Source of the DNA: Nymphaea colorata
Lineage: Eukaryota; Streptophyta; Magnoliopsida; Nymphaeales; Nymphaeaceae
Assembly (NCBI RefSeq): GCF_008831285.2
Contig: NC_045139.1
Span: 20,936,412-21,000,411, forward strand
Direction of reading: 5' to 3'
Length of the DNA stretch: 64,000 nucleotides
Positions 36,591 through 49,398 of this stretch are shown piece after piece; the stretch's first letter is position 1; every line of letters starts with the position of its first letter. The notes under the pieces were generated by a model. The model saw nothing but the letters and a program-made list of their open reading frames with translations. It searched no databases and was not told where the DNA came from. Both the position numbers and the translations under genes were made by a program.

Positions 36591-36684
36591 CTTTGCGATC
36601 GGGCTTGTGGCACCTCTTCACCAGACGAACGCTGTCCTTGGCGAACTCTCTCAGGGGATCGACGACGGAATCCAGGGCATCCAT
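36591..36684 (-). CDS. SEC61G: SEC61 gamma subunit, exon 1
   Basis: ATG at 36684-36682 starts [20 protein letters not shown] followed by [11 protein letters not shown], the highly conserved cytosolic amphipathic N-terminus of SEC61 gamma. The exon is 94 bp and ends in phase 1 at AAAG|GTTTTT. The protein has no signal peptide; the C-terminal helix in exon 2 serves as anchor. Neighbouring genes are unrelated. The upstream region is CT-rich on the sense strand, common in plant housekeeping promoters. Confidence 0.95.
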
Positions 36685-36711
36685 CGTGGGAAGGCAGAAA
36701 ACCAGAAGAAC

Positions 36712-36719
36712 AACCCTAA
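36712..36719. promoter_or_regulatory. Telo-box-like motif upstream of SEC61 gamma
   Basis: AACCCTAA lies 28-35 bp upstream of the start codon. This core is common near the start of plant genes for ribosomal and protein-synthesis components. Function here is inferred. Confidence 0.4.
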
Positions 36720-36889
36720 CCTAGAAATCAGAGGAGGAGGAGGAGGGGACGACAAAAGGAGAGAGATTGTGGAGTCTTCTTGTTCTTGGTCAGCTCTGGC
36801 CGACTTGTACACCTACCTATTCGCCGGCCTTTACACCTGCAGACGGGCCAAACAGGTGAAAACGGACCGATATCCAAATCCAATTTGAG

Positions 36890-38692
<1,803 letters not shown>

Positions 38693-38697
38693 TATAT

Positions 38698-39030
38698 AGT
38701 TAAGAGAAGAGCACACAAATTTAAGAGAAAGAGAAGAACACAGATATAATGTGGTTCGGCTAAACTCAGCCTACGTCCACAAGAAAGACACTCTCTTTTA
38801 TTCTTTAATAATTCAACCAAGAGAATACATATATTTATAGTTACTGTGTACAATTGAGATCATTGATTTTAGGATCTGGGTTCACATGATAGACTTTGGC
38901 AAGATTACAGGAGAATGTTTTAGAAATGATTCTTTTCTTATCAAGAGGAGATTGTTCAGTTTTGGATAATGTTGGGTTGGTGTAACCATAGATCATATCC
39001 TTTCCTTGATTATCATAGATCATCTTATCA
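38698..39030 (-). repeat. 3' LTR of copia-3
   Basis: 333 bp, TGATAAGATG...TTAACT on the minus strand, same length as the 5' LTR with no indel noticed. Confidence 0.93.
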
Positions 39031-39335
39031 TTCCCCCTCAAGCAGATCTTGGTGTCAACGAGATTAAACTTGCTCCTTAGACAATGGAACCATGGTGCAG
39101 CCAATCCTTTGGTCAAGATATCAGCCAACTGTTCTTGTGAGGTGATGAATTCAATTTGAATTTCCTTTTTGGCGACTTTCTCTCTAACAAAGTGAAAATC
39201 GATTTCAATATGTTTTGTTCTTGCATGAAAAACAAGATTGGCTGCAAGGTAAGTAGCTCTAAGATTATCATGTTTGAGTATTTTGGTGGTCCCGTAATGC
39301 CAACCTTGAGTTCCTTGAGAAGAGATTTTAACCAA
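38841..39335 (-). pseudogene. copia-3 RNase H remnant
   Basis: [20 protein letters not shown] followed by [20 protein letters not shown] is the C-terminal signature of copia RNase H. The upstream part with the catalytic acidic residues is in another frame or lost near 39340-39420. The end of this open stretch runs into the 3' LTR. Confidence 0.85.
39031..39042 (-). other. Polypurine tract of copia-3
   Basis: CTTGAGGGGGAA on the minus strand directly precedes the TG of the 3' LTR, the classic copia plus-strand primer. Confidence 0.88.
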
Positions 39336-39519
39336 ATAATTTTAGAAGCAGCAATCGCAAGGGCTTTATATTCAACTTCGGTGCTTTATCGTGCTACAGT
39401 ATGTTGTTTAGTTGATCCCTAAGAAATAATATTTCCTCTAAGCAAAGTAACAAATCTACTGGTTGATCATCGGTCATCCGGGCAACCAGCCCAATTGGCA
39501 TCTGCATATGATTCCAACG

Positions 39520-40218
39520 TCATAGACTTGTTTCTTCAAATTTGAAGACCATACGTGCTCGTGCCTTGTAGATACCAAAGAATGTATTTGACATGACCCC
39601 AATGAAGATCATTAAGGTCATACATAAATTAGCATGCTTTATTAATAGCAAAGGCAATATCAAGTCGAGTGAGAGTGACATACTGTAAGGTTGTAACAAT
39701 GCTCCTATAAAGAGTAGCGTCCATGAGTCTCTCCCCTTCATGTCGTGAGAGGGGTAAGTAGGGAAAAATAGGTGTAACAACATTTTTACATTTCTCCATC
39801 TCAGCTTTGCTAAGTACATCAAGAATATATTTCTTTTGCGATGCAACAAAATGATCTTTGTTGAAGAATACCCCAATTCCAAGGAAGTACTGGATGTGTC
39901 ATAGGTCTTTGAGGGAGAAGTGTTGTCCAAGCTTTGCTGAAAAATTGTGTATTTCTATCTTGGAGCTACCAGTCAAAATAATGTCATCGACATAGATCAA
40001 GAACAAGTAGTGCTGGAACCAGAATTGCGAATAAAAAGTGATGAATCAGATTGTGATTCCTGAAATTCTTCACTAATAAGAAACTTCTTCAAGTTGTCAA
40101 ACCAAGCTCTGGGAGCTTGTTTGAATCCATAAAGAGATTTCTTGAGTTTGCAAACATGATTAGGCAACTCTGAATTTTCAAACCCTGATGGCTGAATCAT
40201 AAAAATCTCTTCTTTCAA
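39520..40218 (-). pseudogene. copia-3 reverse transcriptase, broken
   Basis: Segment 39997-40218 reads MKEEIFMIQPSGFEN, KLKKSLYGFKQAPRAWFDNL and DSSLFIRN, the central RVT_2 part. The catalytic DD region should follow near 39980, but the frame is lost there. Segment 39520-39930 holds later RT sequence with further frame changes. Sequence upstream to 40430 joins integrase to RT in another frame. Confidence 0.85.
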
Positions 40219-40433
40219 TTTTCTGTGAAGGAAGACATTATTGATGTCAAGTTATTGAATGCACCATCCACGACTGAAGGCAATAGACAAAATAAACCGA
40301 ATAGTGGTTGGTTTGACAACCTGAAAGTATCAAAGTAATCAACTCCTTCTCTTTGATTAAATCATTTGGCCACTAATCTGACCTTGTTTCTTGTTATAGT
40401 ACCATCAAAATGACACTTGATTTTGTAGACCCA

Positions 40434-41135
40434 TCAGCATTCAATAACGTTAAAGTGAGGTTGTCTCGACACAAAATCCCATGTTTCATTTTTGTAAAGA
40501 GCATCCATCTCGCTTTTCATAGCATCAACCCAGTTGTGGTCTTGTTGGGTCTCTTTTAGAGAGGTAGGTTCAGTTTCAGAAGTGGTTTGGGTCAAGTAAG
40601 TGAAGACTCTAGACTGTCGGGTTCCATCTTGGGATCTTGTTACCATGTGATGGGACCTAGTGGGCTCAACTAATTGGTTGTTAGGTTCATCATTGGAGGG
40701 AGACTCAAAAGAATTAGAACCAGTTTGGACAACTGAGGAACTTGGGGGGTTAGGAATGCTTCTGGGCAACTCAATAAGAGGTGAACTCTCTTTTGGCTTG
40801 TCAATAGGTCTAGGTTCAATGTACTTAGATATGGATGATTCTAGCCACATTGAAATATTTGAGGGAGTAATAGAGGGACCACAATGAGAATATAAAAAAC
40901 TTCTTTCATCAGATCTAACATGTCTAGATATGATTACACTGTTGGAGACTGGATTGTAGCAGATGTAACCTTTATGACAGCTTTCATAGCCAAGGAAGAC
41001 ACAGACTTGAGCTTTGGGTTCTAATTTGGAAGCACGTCTAGGCCCACTCAAAGGATAGATAGTACATCCAAAGGTTCTTATATGATTATATTTTGGAGCT
41101 TCATGCAAGAGCTTCTCATACAGTGTCATTTGCAA
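40434..41135 (-). pseudogene. copia-3 integrase C-terminus and RT start
   Basis: The open segment shows LHEAPKYNHIRTFGC..YPL, KLEPKAQVCVFLGYESCHKGY (the conserved F.GY...KGY block after the integrase core), a serine/proline-rich linker HHMVTRSQDGTRQ, and then DHNWVDAMKSEMDALYKNETWDF at the RT entry. It ends at a stop near 40434. Confidence 0.88.
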
Positions 41136-41303
41136 GTCTGCAATAGGGAACTTGTTAATAAGATGAACAACTGTTTTAAAAGCATCAAACTAGAATTTTT
41201 GTGGCATATTGGCATGAATAATCATGGTAAGTCTCATCTCCACCAGATGTCTAAGTTTCATTTCTACTATGACATTCTGCTGAGATGTGTAAGGACATGT
41301 TAT

Positions 41304-41675
41304 TCATTGACGAATACATTGGTTTTCAAGAAATGTGGTAAATTCTTTGCTCATGAATTCCCCTCCTCCATCTGAATGAAAAATTTTAATTGTTGTCTCA
41401 AGTTGACGCTCTACTATGCTAGAGAAGGTTTTGAAACATAGAAGTGTATCACTTTTCTTGGATAAGGGAAAAATCCATAAGAAGCGAGAACAGTAGTCAA
41501 CTATTAAGAAATAATACATGTACCCTTCTCGCGAAGCACATGGTGCTGGGCTCCAAAGATCAACATGTAACACTTCAAGTGGTTTAGTCGCATGAAACTC
41601 AACCTTAGAAAAATGAACTTTATGCATTTTTCCAAGCACGCATGAAGAACAAAAAATCCAATTTATGTTTGTCAT
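41304..41675 (-). pseudogene. copia-3 integrase core
   Basis: FCSSCVLGKMHKVHF is the end of the zinc-binding HHCC domain. LEVLHVDLWSPAP carries the first catalytic aspartate, and IFHSDGGGEFMSKEF the second with the GGEF block. The third catalytic residue (glutamate) should follow, but the frame breaks at 41304. Confidence 0.9.
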
Positions 41676-41763
41676 TAGAAAAAATTAAACCAACAACTTT
41701 CAACGAGTTCAATAACTAAAAATGAGCACGTCCTAGACGTAAATGCCATAACTGAAAATCTGA

Positions 41764-42264
41764 TCAATAATTTGGTGAAACTAAAGAAGTATTAGCAGTC
41801 TTTAGTTGACCATCATCTTCAACACTGATAATATTGTTTGTTGAGTCATTTCTCTCTCTTGTCCATCTATAGAGTCCTCCTTTCTCAAGCGGCCACGTGT
41901 GAAGAATCTTGCCCATCTGGACACTCTTAATAGTAAAACCATTAGAGGAAAATTCAATAGAGCATTGATTGTCATTGGTAAATCTCGCAACTGACATAAG
42001 ATTCTTGTGTGCCTTAGGGGCATGCAACACATTTTTCAAAATAAATGATGACGTTTTGCTAGGTAATGATATGTTTCCTATATTCTTAATTAGCATCTTA
42101 CTACCATTGCGAACAATAATAGAATTAGATCCATGATAGGGAACTCTATCTTGCATATCTTGATCTGAGTTTGTCACATGGTGGGAGGTGGTGGGAGGTG
42201 CATGTGTCAGGATATCAGGCTGAGTCGTGAGTATTGGTGACAGTTTCATGACTACTAGATGCAT
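41764..42264 (-). pseudogene. copia-3 protease/GAG-pre-integrase region
   Basis: HHVTNSDQDMQ, ILKNVLHAPKAHKNLMSVARF and GKILHTWPLEKGGLYRW match the stretch between the aspartic protease and the GAG-pre-integrase domain. The usual DSGA active site is not readable in this frame, so protease is probably inactive. Confidence 0.8.
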
Positions 42265-42288
42265 GGTCAGACTTTCCTATATTGAGTG

Positions 42289-43210
42289 TCATGTCCATAA
42301 ATGCCTTTGGAATATCATAACACTACTGAACTGTGTGATTCTTTCTTCCATAGTATTGGCAAATAACTCCTTGACTATACTTGTTAGTACTATCATTTTT
42401 TCTATAGTTTCCTCTTCCTTTATTATAGTTTCCTCTTTCTCCATTACGGCCTCTACCCTTGCCACCATTATAAGTACCACACCCACGCCCCTGATCAGTA
42501 ACAAAGACATGTCCATGCCCTTGTTTAGCAATAAAGGCAGTGGTTGTGGCTTCAACCTCAGTTGGGGTGTGGAAAGCATTCCAAGTCGCTGCTCTTGAGT
42601 GATTAACATATCATATAATTCAGACCATGAAGACAAATCTTTAAACGCAGTAACTGCGGTAATGAAGGACTCATATTCTGAATTCAGCCCATTCAAAGTA
42701 TAGAGAACAAGATCTGTATATAAGAAAAAATGTTGCACAGTGCTAAGAGAATCATGAAGAAAACTAATACGTTGAAGATAATCCGTCATAGACAACCCTC
42801 CTTTTTTTTACATTTTTGTAGTTCTCTTTTTAGTTGAATGATACACAGATTATTTTGTGAAGCATACTGCTTTTTAAGGATGCACCAAACATCTTTAGCC
42901 GTGTCAACCCGAACTAGTTGTGACATGACTGGTTTAGTCACAGTGACTTTGATCCAACTTAATCCAAGTTGATCTTCATGATATCATAAATCATAAGCAG
43001 GATTTTCTTGTGTATGTGTTCATCAAGAAATTCAGGTGAAGCAAAACATTTCTCATTAACATACTTGATCAGATTTTGACTTTTCATAACACTTTTAAGT
43101 TGAGAACGTCAGAGAAGATAATTTGATCAATCAAGCTTAACTGAAACTAGATTTGAGAAGACATTAGAAGAAGTGGTTTGGGTGACATTAGAAGAAGAAG
43201 ATGTAGCCAT
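42289..43210 (-). pseudogene. copia-3 gag
   Basis: A plausible start ATG lies at 43210-43208 (MATSSSSNV). The segment 42289-42795 carries LVLYTLNGLNSEYESFITAV and ELYDMLITQEQRLGML, typical of the UBN2/gag capsid of copia elements. Frameshifts lie near 42800-42850. The CCHC zinc knuckle is not recognisable in frame, so packaging function is lost. Confidence 0.8.
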
Positions 43211-43590
43211 TTTGAAACCGAGTTTCCCCCTTGGCAGAACTATAGCTGCTGAGCACAGAAATAAAAGATGTAGTAGAATGAGGCCTTGGTTGCTATCCTT
43301 TGTTCAATCGCAGAAATAAAGAAACTCCTTTGTTCAGTCGCAGAAATAAAGAAGCAGGGGACACAACAGGAACACAAACAGGGGCAGCAGGATGGGCAGC
43401 CGAAAAAATAATGATTCCAGTCAGTACCGAGGCTGATTTTGGTCGAGCACCAGACCGTTGGAAGGGTTACTCCAGGAGGATGCTGCATGTTTAATATCTT
43501 GGTGAAAGACCTTTGGTGGAGACAACACCAAACAAAAATATGAGGCGGGGAGGCGGTAGACATAGGTTTTCTTCAAAAACAGATGGTACT

Positions 43591-43910
43591 TCAAAAATTG
43601 ATTGCTCTTCACCAGCAGCTCTAAAAAATCTGAGATTTCACAGAGTTGTTTCTAGATGCAATCGATTCTATTGAATCCCTGCTCGATAGTTAAGGTGCCC
43701 AGAGTTGACACTGCTGGCTAATTTTCTTGCCGTGAAGAATTAGTATGCGGCAGTCGCAGGTGTTCAAAAATTGATTTCTCTTCATTGATAGCTCCAAAAA
43801 ATCTGAGATTTCATAGAGTTGTTCATCAGAAGATGCAGATGATTCTAATGATCCCTGCTCGACAGTTAAGGTGGCTGGAGTTGGCAGTGCCAGCTGATTT
43901 CCTTGCTGTT
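43591..43910. repeat. 172-bp-period duplication in the copia-3 leader
   Basis: Copies start at 43591 and 43763 with TCAAAAATTGAT and share AAAAATCTGAGATTTCA and CCCTGCTCGA.AGTTAAGGTG. The second copy is truncated at about 43910. They lie between the primer-binding site and gag. Confidence 0.82.
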
Positions 43911-44025
43911 GATAGCCAATCTTCTCCCTGCTCAGCAATACAACGTCGGTTGATTACAACCTGGTTGTTTTCCAATCTGTCAACAGCTTCAAATCCCATG
44001 GTAATGACAAAATCCTAGAGCTGTT

Positions 44026-44038
44026 GTCTCTGATACCA
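44026..44038 (-). promoter_or_regulatory. Primer-binding site of copia-3
   Basis: TGGTATCAGAGAC follows the AACT end of the 5' LTR on the minus strand. It fits initiator Met-tRNA over the first 11 bases. Confidence 0.85.
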
Positions 44039-44371
44039 AGTTAAGAGAAGAGCACATGAATTTAAGAGAAAGAGAAGAACACAGATGTAATGTGCTTCAG
44101 CTAAATTCAGCCTACGTCCATAGGAAAGACACTCTCTTCTATTATTTAATAATTCAACCAAGAGAGTACAAATATTTATAGCTACTCTGTACAATTGAGA
44201 TCCTTGATTTTAGGATCTGGATTCACACGATAGACTTTGGCAAGATTACAGGAGATTGTTTTAGAAATGATTCTTTCCTTATCAAGAGGAGATTGTTTAG
44301 TTTTGGATAATGCTAGGTTGGTGTAACCATAGATCATATCCTCTCCTTGATTAGTGTAGAACATCTTATCA
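44039..44371 (-). repeat. 5' LTR of copia-3
   Basis: 333 bp, flanked on the outside by TATAT. Confidence 0.93.
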
Positions 44372-44376
44372 TATAT

Positions 44377-44994
44377 TACTAACTTGGCCTCAAGTTCTTT
44401 GGATGTGAAATATAGGCAAGCAGGTTGGTTCCTACATGCATTTACAGACGAGGAGGAGGAAGAAGAAGAAGCAGAAGAAGGGGTTCTACCTAGCTCGTTG
44501 GCCACATCAAACCCCAGGCCAGCTCATGTATGCCTTGTTGGTAAAGAAGCATGGCTCAAGCCCAAGGCGGGATCACACGGCCCAATTCTGGACTGAACCT
44601 TCGTCTATAGCATCATTAACTCCTTTTTGGTGTTGATTATAAGAGAGGGTAATGCAATTTTTGATTTCTACTTCCCAGGCAGTCATCTTCTCTATGGTTA
44701 TCTCCAATACTGTGACTGTGACTAGCATCAACCACCTTCTTACTAGAAAGCAAACAAGTTTATCGGGGATAGACTCACGTTGGGATCGAATCATCACATT
44801 CTCCTTGATAGAAACCATCTTTGTGATATGTTAAGAAACCCTTAAGAAGTGGAGATGAGTCTTTTGGAGAAGCAAAGCTCCCCTTTGGTTGTTTGGTTTT
44901 TTTACCCAACATGTCAGGACAAGCTTCTCATCTTCGACAGACTCAAAAAGATTTGGCATTTCTCTGGTTAACCAATGCTACCTATATCCACCTC
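44377..44994. other. Intergenic, nothing recognised
   Basis: A GAGGAGGAAGAAG run at 44450-44480 creates an acidic open frame that is not supported by splice or family evidence. Confidence 0.45.
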
Positions 44995-45002
44995 TATCTA
45001 TG

Positions 45003-45400
45003 ACTGCACATGATCCGAGTTGAGCTCAAGTTGCGCAGCTCGAGGTTGAACTCGAGTCCCTCAACAGAATAAGCTTGAGCTCGACTCTATGGTACAACGT
45101 CGAGCTCAAACTCAACTCGTTTAACTCGTTTGTGTTAAGCATGTTTTGTTTCCTTTAACTCATTTAACTTGGTTAGCTCGTTTGATTGCTACTTGTTTAA
45201 TTATTTTCTCATTATAATTCAATATTCAGTGTGTAGTCGAGCATTGTCAAATTTAGATGAGTGAGTTCTTAGAATTTGAACTTGAATCATTTAACATTTC
45301 GAACATACATTGGAACTCTAACTCATGTCATTTGTATACGAGTCGAGTTTTAATGACAGTTTGAGTCGAGCTCGAGCAGTCTCGACTCCTTGTGCAACAT
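45003..45400. mobile_element. Non-autonomous hAT-like MITE (398 bp)
   Basis: An identical 8-bp duplication TATCTATG flanks the segment (44995-45002 and 45401-45408), the length typical of hAT insertions. The ends are imperfect inverted repeats: TGCACATGATCCGAG at the left, and TTGCACAAGGAGTCGAG read inward from the right. Many GAGCTCGA/CGAGTCGAG words near both ends form subterminal repeats. There is no coding capacity. Confidence 0.62.
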
Positions 45401-45408
45401 TATCTATG

Positions 45409-47009
45409 TTAACAAACTACCGCTTGAAAAGGAGGCCCAAAGCCGCCTACCTTCAAGGTCCTATGTTGTGTCGACATCAACTATAGTAATGGTGCATTTT
45501 TCAACTTAGGTACCATGAGAATCAAACTAGAAACATGCCTTCTTTACATGCCCTAGCCCATCCACCCATATCTCATTCGTTGCAAGATTTTGAAGAAGAT
45601 TTAGACCTTTTTTGAAGGACAGCTTGAGGCTAATCTGAAAATGGTTCCATTCTTAGTCATTGGGTTCGTGTGCAAACACAGTAATAGAATTTGCCATGGA
45701 GGAGAAAAGCTTCCTTTCCAAGACCATATGTTCTTCTTTGCAAAATGTAAGTTTGGTTTGGCTAATGGGGTAAATTCATAAGACACCATAAATGAATCTG
45801 CCAAATCTGCTCCATTTATTGGAGCAGCTTCATAGGACAACAACAATATGTTACTGTTGTCAAACACCCCTTAGAAATGATTGGACTTGTTAGCTCTTGC
45901 TTGGTGAAGATTGACGAAGGATATGAAGAAGCTCATCTCATCTCAACGACTTCAATTCCAAGAGTCTTTGTCGCTCTTTGTCGCTAATTGTAGCCCTACC
46001 ACTGAAGTGGTGTCCTTACCTCAACCCATGTTTTAGGCTTTTCTGAAGATTAGAGATTCTTTTTGCCAACACGGAGTTTCCTCCTCTCGGGGTTTTGAAA
46101 CATTTCTGCAACTCCATTCTTTGTGCAATAACAGATAGGCGACCTCCTACCAGGGACGCCGAAGAAGTCATTTTAAATGAAAACTGAGTGACATTCTTCA
46201 AAACCATAGGGAAACAAGCCTACCACATGAAATTCATACTTGAGCCGAAATGTTTTGGTTTGATCGATAATAGGTAAGGTAAGTTCAATTAGCATCAAGT
46301 CTCGTTTGAAGTGGTTTCTTCAAAATAAACAAGAACAGATATGTACATGATTTCTTTATTACTGAATTAATATGTAAAATATACGAAAGGCTAAGGCGTT
46401 TAAAGAAAAGAACACAAAACTCAAAAAGATTTAAATTAGCGGTATGCTAACCCAAAAACTATGAACTAATTTCATACTTCAAACAAGGTTAGACTTCTTT
46501 GCAGGGTAGCTGATGCTGCACTTAAGCTAAGTGATATACATTCCAAAGTTTGAAACGTCGCCATAAAATTAAATCCAGAGGCATCCCTTAAGCAAGCTAG
46601 TTGTTTGTTCAGGCCCCAAAAACATTACGTGTGTTCAGGTGCCTGAAATTATGAAAAATGACCCGGATAAGAAAAATAAAAATCCCATCTACAAGGACAA
46701 AATGTAAAAACGGAAAGCCATTTCCCCATTTTGCCCTCATGAGGGAGCAATGTGATGCATCATGAAGGTGTCAAACGGACTGCTGTGGTGTCTTCGACCC
46801 TGAACACACACCAAGGCTTTGGTAACAGGAATGTTGTATTCTTTGGAATGAAGGGAATCAAACATTTTATAGTGTCAAATTTGTTATTTGGCAATTAAAC
46901 ATGCTCAAAGAGATTTTTCCCTTTCAACTATGAGAAAATAAAGAGGTAGAATCTAATGCTACTTATTATCACATTTTGCACATTTTACAATATTGAAGCA
47001 CAAAGACGG
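45409..47009. other. Intergenic and 3' flank of the zinc-finger gene
   Basis: Short minus-strand open stretches (45601-45867, 46016-46207) have no recognisable family. The right part probably includes the 3' untranslated region of the zinc-finger gene. Confidence 0.45.
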
Positions 47010-47408
47010 CTACCTTTTTCTGTTTGCCGAAATGCCAGATTTCCTTTGCTGCTGAATCGACCGTGGAATAAAGGCAAGACCACGTGAATGGCGGCGGCCA
47101 AAACTAACATTCGAAGGGGATGAAGCATCAGCAGTGCTTAATCTTGAGACTGCACTTGCAAGCTCAGCGACATTTCCTTCCATTTCCATGTCCACCACTG
47201 CAGACTCGCTTTTTGCATGATCACTTGTGGTGTCTGATTCAATCTTCTTTGCTGCCCGTCGATGATGGTGCTGGCGTTGCTGCTTCGACAGGTGCTTCTT
47301 CTTAAGGAACTCAAAGGACGTTGGGAATTTATGCTTGTCGATGAGGTGCTGCTGCCGGCTTTGGTAAGTTTTGAGCTTCACACCACAGCCTTCAACCAGA
47401 CATTCATA
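47010..47408 (-). CDS. C2H2 zinc-finger protein (ZNF511-like), last exon
   Basis: After an acceptor (CAACAG at 47409-47414) the exon opens in phase 0 with YECLVEGCGVKLKTYQSRQQ HLIDKH, a complete C2H2 finger (C-x4-C-x12-H-x4-H). A basic, histidine-rich region follows (KQQRQHHHRRAAKK), then SRLSTADASSPSNVSFGRRH and a basic tail, ending at a stop at 47010. The finger pairs with two fingers in the exon at 63234-63432. The order and the YECLVEGC start match ZNF511-type proteins of animals and plants, which are probable nucleic-acid-binding proteins of poorly known role. Confidence 0.85.
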   Translation of the reverse strand, partial: YECLVEGCGVKLKTYQSRQQHLIDKHKFPTSFEFLKKKHLSKQQRQHHHRRAAKKIESDTTSDHAKSESAVVDMEMEGNVAELASAVSRLSTADASSPSNVSFGRRHSRGLAFIPRSIQQQRKSGISANRKR

Positions 47409-48692
47409 CTGTTGCAGAACAAACCATAGTTCAGGTACAAATTATGCACAGGAGCAGCTGTTTGGGTGCAGAAATTATGCTTAAAATCTTCAATAGAGGT
47501 ACAGTAATTCAGATGAATACAAATTGTAGTTTCAATATCCATAAATAGATTCAGGCCTATATTCATAAACAGAGTCAGGCCTGAGGAAGGAACTTGTCAT
47601 TTGATTAAAGCACATAACTCATGCCCATTGGACTAGGACCAGATTATGTAATTACAAGCCAGTAAAGAATTCAAGACATAGTTAATACACAAAACTAAAT
47701 GTTGGTTTCAAGAAATGGCAACTCTTGCTAAGGAGAACGTAATGAACAGCTTACAAAGCATCAACAATGATTCTTAAACATAAACCATCGTTCTTCGCCA
47801 ATAAAAAAAGCAGGTTAATGCTACCATGCCGTGACATAACATGGATGCTAGAAGCAAAACTTATTCTAGTAGAGAACTATTACACTGAAGTTCATAGACA
47901 AGAATGAGAACAGACGACATGCATCTCATTAAATATATGCCAGCAAGGAAAGCAACCAGATAGGAAGCAAAAAGAGAAGGGGCTAATGTCCCAATCCTAG
48001 ACAATACAACAAGTGCAAGTACTAAAATGCCTATAGATGGATTAAATTAAACAACATTGTGCTAGTAGTTATGCTAGAAGTACCAAGACCTGGTTAATGC
48101 ACGAATTTGCTAATGAAATTTCCAACAAATACATGTTAACTGAAAGCAAGCATATAAATAATTAAAGAATAATATGTAATGCACTGTTCTGTTTTCTTTG
48201 CTAATATCACTCCTGTTTTATTTTCATCAGGGATGATTCTCTAGTCTCCTAGTGACCCATGTTAACCTTCATAAACTTTCAGTATGTTGCTTATATAACA
48301 AGTTTTTTCACATTTTCTTGCAAATATTAACAACCATAAAGCATGTTCCCGTTAGCAGGACAATGGAAGTTGCACCTATTAATGGCAGGTTATGACCACT
48401 GGCTGCAAGCTCTTCCTTATTATGCATCACATTTTAACTTGTAAAGCCTTCATCTTTTGAAGGCTTCCCCAAATGTGCCGGTATTCACAAGGCAGTAATG
48501 AGTTACAATCAATATGATGTAACATGATAATTTTAGTCACCAGGCCATATCGTTCAAGGTAAAAACCTCAAAACAGAAACAGGTAAGGCCCCAACTTAGA
48601 ACAATTTCTCATCAAGAGGCAAGCGTTATGTGAAAAACGAAGTGAAGCATAAGCTGTGTATCGTCTTCATTCTTCGGGATGTTCTGCTCCCA

Positions 48693-49398
48693 TATAAGAA
48701 CTAAAACATAACCTACAATCACAAAATTGAATAAAGTAGCGAAGATCAAGCCATTCCCTAATTAACAGGAAACTGTCAAAAAATGTGGCAAACTAGGAGA
48801 TAAAGGAACTTGTACTATAACAAGTGATACCGATGACTTGGGACTCAACTCGACTCGTTCGTTCTTGACTCGTGACTTGGGCGGGGCTTCGTTAACTATT
48901 ATTTTAAAAGAAAAACAATATATAAAAATTGTCATTTAAATATAAAAAAGTTGTAAAATGACTTCAATACATGCATAATTCATACCATCAAGCTATAACT
49001 AAGTTACATTACCTCTTTTGATAACAAGAAATTGATAATAAGGTCTATAAGAACTCAAACATAACCTACAATCACAAAATTGAATAAAGTAGCGAAGATC
49101 AAGCCATTCCCTGATTAACAGGAAACTGTCAAAAAATGTGGCAAACTAGGAGATAAAGGAACTTGTACTATAACAAGTGATACCGATGACTTGGGACTCG
49201 TCTCGACTCGTTCGTTCTTGACTCGTGACTTGGGCGGTGCTTTGTTAACTATTATTTTAAAAGAAAAGCAATATATAAAAATTGTCATTTAAATATAAAA
49301 AAGTTGTAAAATGACTTCAATACATGCATAATTCATACCATCAAGCTATAACTAAGTTACATTATCTCTTTTGATAACAAGAAATTGATAATAAGGTC
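48693..49398. repeat. 353-bp tandem duplication
   Basis: Copies 48693-49045 and 49046-49398 differ at only about eight positions (roughly 2%). Each includes a GACTCG-rich block (GACTCGACTCGTTCG region) and an AT-rich block. Confidence 0.93.

Larger units (their letters stand above)
38698..44371 (-). mobile_element. Ty1/copia LTR retrotransposon copia-3 (complete ends, broken genes)
   Basis: LTRs of 333 bp each are flanked by identical TATAT duplications (38693-38697 and 44372-44376), so both ends are original. The minus strand carries gag, integrase, RT and RNase H in copia order. The LTRs begin TG but end in CT (TTAACT) rather than CA, and the primer-binding site TGGTATCAGAGAC follows directly. 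By eye the LTRs differ at about 27 of 333 positions, roughly 8%. Frameshifts and stops split the coding region. It inserted next to an AT-rich site. Confidence 0.93.
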
